Shown here piece after piece: positions 28,301 through 38,200 of a stretch of 64,000 nucleotides of DNA. A model generated the notes under the pieces. The model was not told the DNA's origin and ran no database searches. It saw nothing but the letters and a program-made list of their open reading frames with translations. Where the stretch lies: NCBI RefSeq assembly GCF_030056665.1, contig NZ_JASHIG010000013.1; one strand, 5' to 3'. Position 1 is the stretch's first letter. Each line of letters starts with the position of its first letter. A program made the position numbers and the translations under genes. This stretch comes from Flectobacillus roseus. Its GTDB lineage: Bacteria > Bacteroidota > Bacteroidia > Cytophagales > Spirosomataceae.

Positions 28301-30464
28301 CATTTGCTAGAATGTGAATAGAATATTTTCCATCCTTATCGGTTCGTGCCGAAAGTTGTCCTAATTGAATAGAAACATTTGGAGCAGGATACATCTTATC
28401 TCCGATCTTTCTCTCCACTACGCCAGCTATTTCAGGCGGAACAGCTCCTCCATGTCTAAAATGATCTTTGACTAAAGGTAATTGTCCCTCCTTCAAATCC
28501 AACATTTTTTCTAGTGGTTGATACGAGGCATTTCTATATTTGTGCTTTACTCTAACAAAAAACGGTTCGCCATATATATTGGGAAATAACGCAGAAATAG
28601 GGTTACCTATAAATTCTGATACTTTAATTAGCTTTTCGCCTCCAGAAGTGACAATTGGTTTCTCACCGATAAGATTTCCAGCTTCTTTTAAGTAAGGGTT
28701 AGCTAAAACGATTTTTTCATAAATATAAAGACCCACTTCCTCTATCGTATTGTTTTGGATAGATTCACCAGCAGGTAAGAGCTCTGGGTTGATTAAGAGC
28801 CTTGGTGAATAGCGTATCGTATTGGCCAACAAAATCAGTTCGTCGACTGTTTTAGTACCTTCGTCGTTGGGATTGACCGATAATTTACTAATAGCTGGAG
28901 CAAATACATTTTTCTCAAACTCTGCTACAATATATAAATTCTTGACATCTGTCAGTAACTTCAAACCGGCTCCATCTAGACTATACTCTCCTTCGGCATT
29001 AGTGTTTACTGTCGTAATGCGTTTTGGATTACTCGACTTAAGGTTTTCGGCTGTTAACTCAACAGAAGAGTTATAAATGGCAACTGTCGCTTTGCCTAGT
29101 GGAAACTTTTTACTCCCTGGGGTATTGCTCGGATATGGTTCGTAGTTTATTTCACGGTAACGTTCTTTGTCTTTAGGTATCAAAAGAGGGTCTGTACTAC
29201 GAAGGTTTTCCTCCGAACTACGGAATGCCCAACGCACATTGCCTTTTATTACTAATGGCACTTTTTTAGCAGCCATTGGCGAGTTTGCCAAGTCAATGAT
29301 GTTAGAAGTGGCTTTAATGCCCTGCTCATTGATACCCGTCACACGCATTTCGTAACTTTTGTTCGGATCTAAATTATTGATAACAAAAGTATTATAAAGA
29401 CCACTTTGAGATGCTGGAAGGGTCACCGTTTTCCATTCTTTGGAAGCTTTATCACGAAATTCTACCGTAAAATTTTTGTGCGTGTTATCTCCTTTCCAGT
29501 TGAATGTCGCCGATTTTAGATCATCAGTCCAAGCTACTTGTAAGTTGGTCGGAGGATTGAGCTTTACGGCTTCTCCGTAAGTAAAGTATTGTATTTCGCT
29601 ATAACCATTATTTCTAAAAACTCCTACATCTTCGCTACCACGCTTGGCTACTGCTTGTACGCGATAGGCATACGTGCGACCAACAACCAATGGAGGCATG
29701 GTCGCATTATAGTTTAAAACTGTATTACGGGTACGAGTTTGATAATAAGCAGGTTGTGAAAGGAAAAGGTTTTGAACATTTCCTTGAAAACCGCTATTCA
29801 ACATCAAATCGGTAATGGTAAACTCATACTCTACGTCGTTGACGTTGTTATGACGTGGCGCCCACTGAAAATTGATATTTTGGGGATTGGTTGGCGTTAC
29901 ACTAATCTGATTTTGTGGCATTACCCAAACTGGTGGTTCGTTGACTACCAACCAAACTGGTGTACTCCACTGAATACCCGAAATAGGGCGATTGGTTTGG
30001 AAGTCGATAATTTCGACACCAAAACGGAATGCTCCTTCATTGAATGGTTTGCGGTATTGCTCTGGAGTTATTTTAAGGTTGTACTGCTTAAAATAATTGG
30101 CAACCTGAGGGGCAGGAATATTATATACCTGACCTTCGACCAGTGTAATAGATGGTTCGCCTTGTACAAAATCGGTACTTTGAATCAAAAATCCTTGTCC
30201 TTCGATGTACACACGAATACGAAATGCACGTGATGCAATATTCTTATCATTCATTTGAACTTGAATAGATAAGTTGGTCTGTGCTGGATTGCTAAAATCA
30301 GAGAGATATACGGGATAAGGTGGAAGCTGTGTAAATCTAGCTACCACTGGGAAATATTGTTGAGCTACACCTTGTAACTGTCCCGCAACAAGCAACAAAG
30401 TCAGTACGATTAGCTGTTTGAAACGTACCGAGATTTGATATGTATGAAGGCCTAGTTTAGCCAT
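22395..30464 (-). CDS. Giant multi-domain surface protein ending in two bulb-type (mannose-binding) lectin modules
   Basis: 2689 residues with signal peptide (about 1-35). In order: an N-terminal domain of about 220 residues (FTQLPPYPVYLSDF at about 45-58), which I tentatively liken to the TANFOR domain of Bacteroidota surface proteins; a fibronectin type III domain (about 300-400); at least three carboxypeptidase-regulatory-like domains (about 676-745, 768-830, 1008-1090); a Lys/Glu/Ala-rich segment (about 1260-1340); beta-rich regions; a long coiled coil (about 1595-1790); a beta-strand-rich region (about 1800-2300); a Cys cluster (CITCCDGTSWRCW, about 2370); and two lectin modules (about 2445-2555, 2568-2689) with the motifs QQDGNLVAY, MQDDGNLVLY, QRDGNLVAY, LQNDGNLVLY. 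It ends after the lectin with no T9SS sorting domain. It lies in an operon with an outer-membrane barrel 19 bases upstream. Confidence 0.85.
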   Translation of the reverse strand: MAKLGLHTYQISVRFKQLIVLTLLLVAGQLQGVAQQYFPVVARFTQLPPYPVYLSDFSNPAQTNLSIQVQMNDKNIASRAFRIRVYIEGQGFLIQSTDFVQGEPSITLVEGQVYNIPAPQVANYFKQYNLKITPEQYRKPFNEGAFRFGVEIIDFQTNRPISGIQWSTPVWLVVNEPPVWVMPQNQISVTPTNPQNINFQWAPRHNNVNDVEYEFTITDLMLNSGFQGNVQNLFLSQPAYYQTRTRNTVLNYNATMPPLVVGRTYAYRVQAVAKRGSEDVGVFRNNGYSEIQYFTYGEAVKLNPPTNLQVAWTDDLKSATFNWKGDNTHKNFTVEFRDKASKEWKTVTLPASQSGLYNTFVINNLDPNKSYEMRVTGINEQGIKATSNIIDLANSPMAAKKVPLVIKGNVRWAFRSSEENLRSTDPLLIPKDKERYREINYEPYPSNTPGSKKFPLGKATVAIYNSSVELTAENLKSSNPKRITTVNTNAEGEYSLDGAGLKLLTDVKNLYIVAEFEKNVFAPAISKLSVNPNDEGTKTVDELILLANTIRYSPRLLINPELLPAGESIQNNTIEEVGLYIYEKIVLANPYLKEAGNLIGEKPIVTSGGEKLIKVSEFIGNPISALFPNIYGEPFFVRVKHKYRNASYQPLEKMLDLKEGQLPLVKDHFRHGGAVPPEIAGVVERKIGDKMYPAPNVSIQLGQLSARTDKDGKYSIHILANVPKQTTLKIKAIDPLITSNVVEHTMIYDQKDITQNFVLSGSASYYEGRVYGRNQQPLSGVSVSYKGSTLKTNKQGYFYFIQPGDNEVMNDSVKVTFDGYDVAYANPKKFKRTAITGKDFDENKKKILPLMKFIKDENDEQKDTFFKNNFKDPGLTPSASFNCDSIILQHETIYQVIAYTNIIKSSGMRSANDSSNVVSALLNIEDEERIIGKATYAGKNKNKESWKGGYVSKTFKKEISIKVLNRKVVGNDTTASPQFLEEEITAPLPNKYTKNDTVVVKVRLKPTSFFYGVVYDSTFAIPGVREGRKAGDPYKGVAGVEVSVSGSKAKTDENGRFKVAVPKGEEFEVELSHADYANTKQSFTALLAQPYLKPSGKPFYMVKQDKDMPKFNKLMGFTISVDRIVKLTDKTFQISGLLYLDKGKLGKDSTANIFSAGSTKTLTYKNIEVFKDENKKNAGNAIITQSSINFVETEAKILLFGYAPITLQGNPIGEPYIRLQHLDNKGIKLGSEGKIGASEMEFTQKEMMGITFGKMELSQKVPDKEKKFGKFDDKISDKDAAKRETAAKDAKAEQKEIKAKVEEANKNDLKDIIAAKNSSQAKKDEAAKELAKLDNGLTAVPEKEPMLLAFAPVSLEELADTKEYVISFPQANAQKDTKDLTASKPSTDKKDANGQPDKTPKEDPYKDYFKFPIGPTLGVVSAGIDPASAVLKKSGISMKGIVSLPEVWRFKSNGKPLLIEKLEIDKKFDLKTLIIGKSDTITSFGVADKWMCYIKSFQIYSGFKGFGLGGTINTDKDNYLIINSLGFSVVGGAVYPNIDLSTSKDGLRFGSLRFKTVGKKNITIKGNVDDKSYEVEGSLRIEWDESPLKTTSTDSTDKFGKRLSDAEIAKNKQETLIKDQNAKNEAEQATQAVNKGTKEYTDAKQKLEAVEKELVALEKLKADLTKEYDDLSKEQEKVKVKRIALTRKGSESGSAYRESEQAKQDEKNQVEAENAVKNKEKDIDARWKQYESNFANKEKERDKLKETIQKLEPAQNELAKKAEEAKAEAAKKAEADAAKKKADEEKKEAIANGKSYVDTSTKDAGASKGTEESKGFGGVSWKERLFPIEVQVFKWSTTGKFLISASLSQDALKYGPAAFKVRRIVYSRGAALKQSELNDLLKMSEDEVAKINSTSKFNNANTHIDQDGKRTGVTSEDTQKQREGASLDNMSLKAIEDKVALDNPSTVKWALGFAGGVEVDTKSINIDSDVNFYIADFDGKGHAFKMNELLIKIDATSFRALAKVKIATSGSKIGFEGEGEFEGAKIKAAMTLKYYSINDTKNNKFGTELGASIKVSTGVTGVVMGPITWTTLGGGFDLNTADNKFSVFFLGDARSTGVPEKVTYYKKVKLSLDFVSGNCGGVPIIRGSMELWSGMLNAKEEKICEANAEVNFCTASVVCKINCDLKFSDKMVKVDALAYIKGSAGFFLGAKVKAELFGMNSNGTFILGILCDTKHSDAPKELAPFLTNLPRFLYQSDNKTLSALYVGLDLSYEEKKNGGLRAFGVDFVSYSAEVLCKTRLNAGVNFSNGNFMINAMAKVEAEGKASVLGFNMGGKLDAMLELGGGRTNELGWNFRAIGRGKLEIGAGRYEDKQCNDYSITGIKWGKRCITCCDGTSWRCWKRIEIPYPEGSIDRFVKLCLEGQFGVTYQEKGPREVTGWKAYIGGTGPGTNAPSKSNSVPTESAVTAETSLRVGESRVSPNGVYKLIVEDNGNVAITKNGDKIWETNTANRGVSYFKVQQDGNLVAYTSSDRAVWASNTHGKGNNSCILAMQDDGNLVLYKDGDNAIWSSDTRHVYSQAEIINSRIQNRSSLNRGQTLKSSNGVYALTVQNDGNVVLEKGSTVLWAAGTNGKGVSLLYVQRDGNLVAYTSDDKPKWASGTNGKGGSDTVLLLQNDGNLVLYKNIRTKTPGNITVYLPEDAIWATGTNGK

Positions 30465-30483
30465 GTCTTTCAGTATTAATTAG

Positions 30484-32211
30484 TTAAAAAGAATAAGAAT
30501 ACCCGATGTTACCATTGAGGAATGTAGAAGATTGATTTTTGACTACACTCGAACTCAAATTGAGATTATGCCCTTTAGCTGGCGACCAGTTGGCCATGAG
30601 CATGATGTTCATGACTGTGAATGAGGTACTAACATCATTGGTCTTGCTTTGGGTGGTCAGTGCCGAGAAGCTCAAATTGGTATTGACTTTTTCGATAAAA
30701 GTTTTCCTTATAGCCACTGTTGGACCAAAACCTCGGAGTGAGCTGTTATAAAATTCATTTCCGAAATAGTTGACTCCCAGATTTATAGCCGCCTTTTGTT
30801 TAGTAAAATTGATATTGTAACTGGCTGTACTGGTGACTACATGGCTTTGACTAGTGGAATCTACCGTGTTGTCTCGTTTGTTTCTGGAGTTGAGATAACT
30901 AGCATTGAAAGTCAAAGTCGTTTCCTTGGTTTCGGTTTTCTTGAGCTGCTTGATGAGGTTGTAACCAATCGTTTGCGAAATCAATGAGAATCGAAGTGAG
31001 TCGAGAGGTTGCCCTGGTACTCTGGTAATATTATTGTAGATGGTGTTGACAAATCGATAAGATTGGAAGTTCGAGAAGTTAAGTCCCATTGAAAGACCAT
31101 TTTCCAAACGGAGATTTGCATTCATAGCGCCAATAAACCTACTTTGTTTACTTGCTTTTGTATTCTGCAAGTCATCACGCTGTAGACCTACATTACCACT
31201 TATGTTGAGTTTGTTATTGAGTAGATTTTGAGTAACCATCAACGTATAGTTTTCTAGGTCATTTACAAAATAATATCCTCCTAAGGTGGTATAGTTTGGA
31301 TCTACTCGCTCATAGCCTACCCCCAAAATGGTGTTAGTTTGAGCGATATTGTAGTTGATATTTGATTTAAAAGCGTGGTATGACTCAGTGGTGGCATTGT
31401 TTTTATGAAAAATACCTGCCAGTGATTTGATAGAAGAAGATGCGTATTCGCCGCCTTGGTCTTTGGTGACAACACTATTGGCATAATCCATTACAATTTG
31501 GAGTTTGTGAAAAAGTGTTGTACTAAAGTTTAAGCCCATCACCAAGTTGTCCTTGGGATTGATTACGCTGTTTTGATAATAGCGTTTATCCTCAGGAATC
31601 GAATTAGCCACATCGTAAGCCTTGAACATGGTAGTTCCGATGGTGAATTTTCCTGGACTATATTCAACTTTATAACCATACCCCATACGCTCGAAAGTCG
31701 GCCCTGTGGTAGTGGTATCCGTAAATTGCCCTCTGAGTAGTCGTCCACCCATCAATTGAATTTTCCAGTTGGTGGGTGTAAGCTCCAAACCACCGCCCAC
31801 AAACTGATGACCATTGAGTGTGTATGGCGAGAAAGTCATATAGTTGGTACCAATATGAGCCGTTATCCACTTGTAAGTAGGATTAAAACTCAACTGGTTG
31901 AAAGAATAGCCTTGAGAAAGACTAATGTTTCGGTTGGAATAATTCAATATTACGGGTACGTTGATCGTACCCAAAATATTGAAGTTTAGCGTTCCAGAAA
32001 GAAAGTAGTTGAAGGGAGAATCATTGTTTGGTAAGCCTGCGCTAAATATTCCATTCGCGTTAAGTCCCCCTGAAACGACGAGTGGTTTGGCTTTCATAAT
32101 GTTTTCGAAATCAACATCTTGCGCCCTTAACGGAAGGCTTATCATGGCACAAAAGAACACGACTAAACAGCCTATCCTTTGTAAATGTGTTATATAGTAA
32201 AAGTGTGACAT
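30484..32211 (-). CDS. Outer-membrane beta-barrel protein of the surface operon
   Basis: 575 residues with signal peptide (about 1-30, LPLRA) and long alternating hydrophobic/hydrophilic strands throughout (LNFNILGTINVPVILNYSNRN; ENYTLMVTQNLLNNKLNISGNVGL). It ends in NGNIGYSYSF, a C-terminal Phe typical of barrel proteins. There is no TonB box or plug-like N-terminus, so it is not a standard TonB-dependent receptor. I know no named family. It sits 52 bases after the T9SS adhesin gene and 19 bases before the giant gene, so it could anchor or translocate one of them. That role is inferred from position only. Confidence 0.8.
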   Translation of the reverse strand: MSHFYYITHLQRIGCLVVFFCAMISLPLRAQDVDFENIMKAKPLVVSGGLNANGIFSAGLPNNDSPFNYFLSGTLNFNILGTINVPVILNYSNRNISLSQGYSFNQLSFNPTYKWITAHIGTNYMTFSPYTLNGHQFVGGGLELTPTNWKIQLMGGRLLRGQFTDTTTTGPTFERMGYGYKVEYSPGKFTIGTTMFKAYDVANSIPEDKRYYQNSVINPKDNLVMGLNFSTTLFHKLQIVMDYANSVVTKDQGGEYASSSIKSLAGIFHKNNATTESYHAFKSNINYNIAQTNTILGVGYERVDPNYTTLGGYYFVNDLENYTLMVTQNLLNNKLNISGNVGLQRDDLQNTKASKQSRFIGAMNANLRLENGLSMGLNFSNFQSYRFVNTIYNNITRVPGQPLDSLRFSLISQTIGYNLIKQLKKTETKETTLTFNASYLNSRNKRDNTVDSTSQSHVVTSTASYNINFTKQKAAINLGVNYFGNEFYNSSLRGFGPTVAIRKTFIEKVNTNLSFSALTTQSKTNDVSTSFTVMNIMLMANWSPAKGHNLNLSSSVVKNQSSTFLNGNIGYSYSF

Positions 32212-32263
32212 ATCTTTAAAATCTTAACATGAAGAGATATATAAAATCTGTGTTGGGGATACC

Positions 32264-35200
32264 CTAGCGATAAATCAATACCTTTTTGGTAATTTTCTGG
32301 TCGCCACTTGTCAGAGTGATGAAGTACACCTGCTCTGTTTCGTTTTCTGGAATTTCAACCACCAGAGATTTCAAATCATTTTCGCTGTAAGATTTCTGAT
32401 ACAAAACTCCCTTCGTCGCTGACTGAACACTAATGTCAAAAGCTTTCTTCTCAACATTTTCAAGGCTCAAGGTCACTTTATTGCCTGCCGTAGGATTTCC
32501 CATAATGGTAAAGTCCATGGCTGGCTGTGTTGCTGTTGGAGCAGGAAAACTTCCGTCGTTGGCTTTCTCTATAATTTGAATTTCTTTGGTCAGCGTGTAC
32601 ACACAGTTGTTAATCGTAGCTAATTCCTTTACCTTGAATTTGCCTATCTGTGGAAATGTCAATTTGACACTGTAAGCATCTTGAGAAACTAGCTTCGCAC
32701 TGGTTGGGTATTCCCAAGTAATCGTCGTTGGAGTTGGGTTGGTCAAATCAATTGCCACAACAGCTTTGTCAACTGGTGCTGAGCTAGGCATCGCAAAAAG
32801 GATATTGATATTCTTGATTGGAATCACTTTGATTTGTTGAACACCACCACAGCTATTTTCATCCAACACTTGTACTGTGTAAGTACCAAGACTATCAGCT
32901 TTTATAGATGCCGTTGTTTGAGTTTTTCCATCTGGATATGTCCAAAGGTAAGTTTTACCCCAAGGAACAGAGGATGCACTAAGATCAAATGATTTTGAAG
33001 GACAAACTTCTACCTGAGCAGCTAAGCCAATGACACGAGGGTCGGGGCTAGTCATGGTGATATTATTTCCTTTAATTTGACATCCTTTGGCATCTGTAAC
33101 AACCAGTTGGGTAGTTCCACCTGCACAAACATTGATAGGGTTGGCAATCGTTGAGTTGATGCCCGACCATGCGTATTGATATGGAGCAATACCGCCTTCT
33201 ACGGTCGATTTGAGTAGCGCATCGCAACGACCGAAACAGGTAGATGGTTGGTAAGAAGTAGTCATTTTGTAACGACTGATACTATCCTGAACCGTTGCTT
33301 GAATCGTTGTTACACAGCCTGATTTATCTGTTACAGTTGCTAGGTATAGACCCGAAGCAAGTTTATTGATATTGGCAGTTGTTTGGCTTGTTTTGTCCCA
33401 AGTATAACTATATGGATTGCGACCGCCAGTAGCTAATATTTGTACTTCACCAAGTGGTGTCGATGCACAATAGTTCGCAACGGTCTGACGCACTGAAGCT
33501 ACTAATTGAGTTGGTTCACCCAATACGAAAGTCTGTTTTTCAGAAACACCATTGCTGTCTAATACTGTTACCTGATAAGTTCCTTTGTCTAGTTTAGACA
33601 CGTCTAAGGTATTGCTTGAAATCGTTTGTGCTTGTCCATTTACTACACGTTGCCAGTTAACTTGATAAAAAGGCGAGGTTGGTAATTGAACACCACCCGC
33701 AACAGTCAAGGTAATTTTGGCATCAGCTTTTCCAAAACATGTAATAGAGTCTATTTTCGAAGTAATAGCTATTTTATCAGGAGCTACCATCTTTTGTGTA
33801 AGGATAGCATTACAAAGATTTTTATCCGTAGCTTTTACCTGATAATCTCCTGTGCCAAGAGCGCTTAGTTGAGAATTTACCCCATCGGCTGTTATGGTAG
33901 TTTGGATATTAGAAGTCAAAATAGTACTTGGTAAAAGTGACCATTCAACACCATAAGGCTGAGTTCCACCAGAAATGTTGACTGTGATTGTACCATCATT
34001 TGAGCTAAATGATTTTGGTCGAACAGCCTTTTGTAAAGTAACCTTTAATTGTGCTGGTTCTTGAATTTGCAAAGTTGTGTTTGCCAAAACAGTACAGCCT
34101 TTCGCATCAATTACTTTTACGGTATAAGAGCCTTTGTCTAAGTTTTCGATGGTTTTAGCATTACCAGTACCAAATGCTACAGGCGTTGCTTGGTTGAGAA
34201 TATATTGAAAACCGCCATAGTCACTCGTACCAGACAAATTGATTTTTCCATTTTTTTGTCCAAAACAAACTACATCACTAGCGCTAGCTGAGCCTGTTGG
34301 TTCGTTTGGTCTGTCTACAGGAACTGCTCCTTGAACTTTACAACCAATACGGTCTGTAATGGTATAGTTGTAAAGTCCTGCAGGTAAATCAACAATTCTA
34401 TTGAAGGTATTATTATTGAAATTAGTCCATACTACCGAAAATGGTGCCCCTGCTCCTCCTGAAGGATTTACTTCGACAGCGCCGTCTTTGTCGCCAAAGC
34501 AAGTGACTCTTCCTGTGAGCGTAGCCACCGTAATTTCACCATATTGTGTATGAGTAATACCATTGCTCAATCCCGACTTACAACCTAAGTTTTCACATTG
34601 CGCATTGAAAGTCGCAGTACTCGACGAAGTATGTGTTTGACCTTGTGCTACTTCAAAATTATTGGCAAACCAGTGTACAATACCGCCTTCACACCCAGTA
34701 GCTGATAGGGTAAATTGTTCGCCAACGCATAGACCATTAGGTTTGTTAGTAGAAATTGTTGGGGCAATGATAGTTTTTACTTGTAGGTTTACTTCACTAC
34801 TCATCAATGCACCACACGGACCAGTGATTTCGACTTTATATTTTTCATTGTCATTGAAAGAGAGTGTTGCAAATGTATAAGTACTTGCTGTAGCACCGTC
34901 GATTTTTACGCCATTTCTATACCACTGGTATCCTTGTATTGTACCTGATGCATTTACTGAAAAAGTTGCATTAGAATTGACACAAACGCTTGTAGCTTGT
35001 GGTTGTTGCGTTATAGAAATTGGAGTATTTACTGTTAAAAGCACTTCATCACTATTGATGGTATTTGTAGAACAAACTCCCTGACCAAACACAATTACTC
35101 GATATGCCCCTCCATCGCAGTCTGGGCAAACGATGTTTCTGGTATAGCTAGCATTGGTTGCTCCAGCGATATTCACGCCTTTGTATTGCCATTGATACGA

Positions 35201-38200
35201 ACCAGCGTTGTTGGCAGTAACACTAAAAGTTACGGATTCGCCTACGCACTTGGTTGTAGCTAATGGTTGTTGAGAAATAATAGGTGTAGGGGTTACATTT
35301 ATGAGAACTTCATTACTAATGACATTACCGCAAAGGCCTTTTACTTCGACCTTGAATTTATCACCGTTGGTGCTACCTACAACGCTATATGTGCTATCTG
35401 TTGCGCCAGTGATAATGATTCCATTTTTGTACCATTGGAAACCTGTAATATCTCCAAGGGCTTTTACTCTAAAAGTAGCAGTGCTACCACTACATACATT
35501 TTGTTCGGTAGGTTGTGATGAAATAGTTACAGGAGTATTTACGACCAAGTTGACAACATTACTCACAATACTACTTGCTAGACAAGCACCTGCTCCTTGG
35601 ATACGAACTTTATAGGCACCTTCATTACATGATTTACATATGTTAGTAAGTGCATAGGTGGCATTAGTTGCACCGCTGATTTCTACGTCATTCAAAAGCC
35701 ATTGGAAAGCACTTGCATTGTTTGCAGAGACACTAAAAGTATATGCTTCGCCCACGCACTTGGTAGCGCCAACAGGTTGAGTAGCAATACTAGGCAGTGC
35801 ATTAACATTCAAAGTAGCTTCGGTACTGGTTACGTCTCCGCAAGTTCCTTTTACTACTACCGAATATTTATCGCCATTCATCGAGGTTTGGGCAGTGATG
35901 CCATAAGTCGATGAAGTTGCGCCAGTAAGGATTTGTCCGTTTTTATACCATTGGTATCCTGTAATATCTCCAGACGCAGTTACACTGAAAGTTACAGCAG
36001 TGCCTTCGCAGACAGTTTGAGTCGCAGGATTTGTACCGATTGAAACAGGCGTATTGATGGTTAAACTTACCTCATTACTTGTAATGCTATTACTAGCACA
36101 CGCACCTGTTCCGTTGATTCTTACTTTATAGTTGCCTTCATCACAAGTTTTACAAACACTTGCAATGGTATAAGAAGCACTTGTTGCTGTAGCAATATCA
36201 TTGCCATTTTGCATCCACTGAAATGAACCAGCGTTGTTAGCAACAACACTAAACGAGGCTGATTGTCCAACACATTTAGTTTGTGCTATTGGTTGAGTTG
36301 AAATACTTGGAAGTGCATTAACATTCAAGGTAGCTTCAGTACTAGTTTTGTCTCCACAAGTTCCTTTTACTACTACCGAATATTTATCACCGTTCATCGA
36401 GTTTTGGGCAGTGATACCATAAGTCGATGAAGTTGCGCCAGTAAGGATTTGTCCATTTTTATACCATTGATAACCCGTAATATCACCCGAGGCTGTTACA
36501 CTGAAAGTGACAGCAGTACCTTCGCAGACAGTTTGAGTGGTAGGGTTTCCTGTGATTTCTACTGGGAGTTTTACTACCAAATTAGCCGCATTACTTGTTA
36601 CGTTTTGACTGGCACAAGCACCTGTTCCGAATACTTCAACCTTATAAGTTCCAGCGTCACAAACATTACAAATACTGGCAATGTTATAGCTCGCATTAGT
36701 TGCCCCAGAGATATCGCCATTGTTCAACATCCACTGATATCCTCCAGCGTTACTAGCGGTAACACTAAAGGTATAGGTTTCGCCTACGCATTTGGTTGCC
36801 CCAAGTGGATGGACAGAGATACTTGGTTTGGCACTAACATTCAAAGAAGCTTCGGTACTAGTTTTGTCTCCACAAGTTCCTTTTACTACAACTGAATATT
36901 TATCACCATTCATCGAGGTTTGGGCAGTGATGCCATAAGTCGATGAAGTTGCGCCAGTAAGAATTTGTCCATTTTTATACCATTGATAACCCGTAATATC
37001 TCCTGTAGCAGTTACGCTAAAAGTGACAGCAGTACCTTCGCAGACAGTTTGAGTGGTAGGGTTTCCTGTAATTTCTACTGGGAGTTTTACTACCAAATTA
37101 GCAGCATTACTTGTTACGCTTTGACTAGCACAAGCACCTGTTCCGAATACTTCAACCTTATAAGTTCCGGCATCACATACATTACAAATACTGGCAATAT
37201 TATAGCTAACATTTGTTGCACCTGAAATATCACCATTGTTCAATAACCACTGATATCCTCCAGCGTTACTTGCGGTAACACTAAAGGTATAGGTTTCGCC
37301 CACGCATTTAGTTGCGCCAACTGGATGGACAGAGATACTTGGTTTAGCATTAACATTCAAAGTCGCTTCAGTACTGGTTTTGTCTCCACAAGTTCCTTTT
37401 ACTACAACTGAATATTTATCACCGTTCATCGAGGTTTGGGCAGTGATGCCATAAGTCGATGAAGTTGCGCCAGTAAGAATTTGTCCGTTTTTATACCATT
37501 GATAACCCGTAATATCTCCTGTAGCAGTTACGCTAAAAGTTACAGCAGTGCCTTCGCAGACAGTTTGATTGGTAGGGTTTGCTGTAATTTCTACTGGGAG
37601 TTTTACTACCAAATTAGCAGCATTACTTGTTACGCTTTGACTAGCACAAGCACCTGTTCCGAATACTTCAACCTTATAAGTTCCAGCGTCACATACATTA
37701 CAAATACTGGCAATATTATAGCTAGCATTTGTTGCACCCGAAATATCGCCATCGTTCAATAACCACTGATACCCTCCAGCGTTACTAGCAGTAACACTAA
37801 AGGTATAAGTTTCGCCCACGCATTTGGTTGCGCCAACTGGATGGACAGAGATACTTGGTAGACTAGTAACTGTTAAGGTTACCTCTTCACTGGTATCATT
37901 ACCGCAACTACTCAAAACAACGACCTTGAACTTGTCACCGTTATTTGATGCTTGAGCCGTAAGGGTGTAAGAAGCCGATGTAGCTCCAGTGATTGCAACA
38001 TTATTACGATACCATTGATAACCAGTGATAGTCCCAGTAGCGACTACTTCAAAGGTTACTCCGTCACCCTGACAAACATTTGTCACTACAGGTTCGGTGG
38101 TGATAGAAGCTGGTGTACAGCTTGGAGCTTGAGAAAGTGATGGAAGACTCCATAACAAGGTCAAAAGAAATACACCAATGAATTGAAACTGTCGAAGTTT

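Noticed and set aside
36449..37762. Repeated plus-strand frames of 86-148 codons in the adhesin gene
   Set aside because: They are antisense shadows of the 516-bp repeats and recur with the same period.
35787..37850. CRISPR-like array
   Set aside because: Repeats are 516 bp, coding and in frame; no short repeat/unique spacer pattern or cas genes exist in the window.
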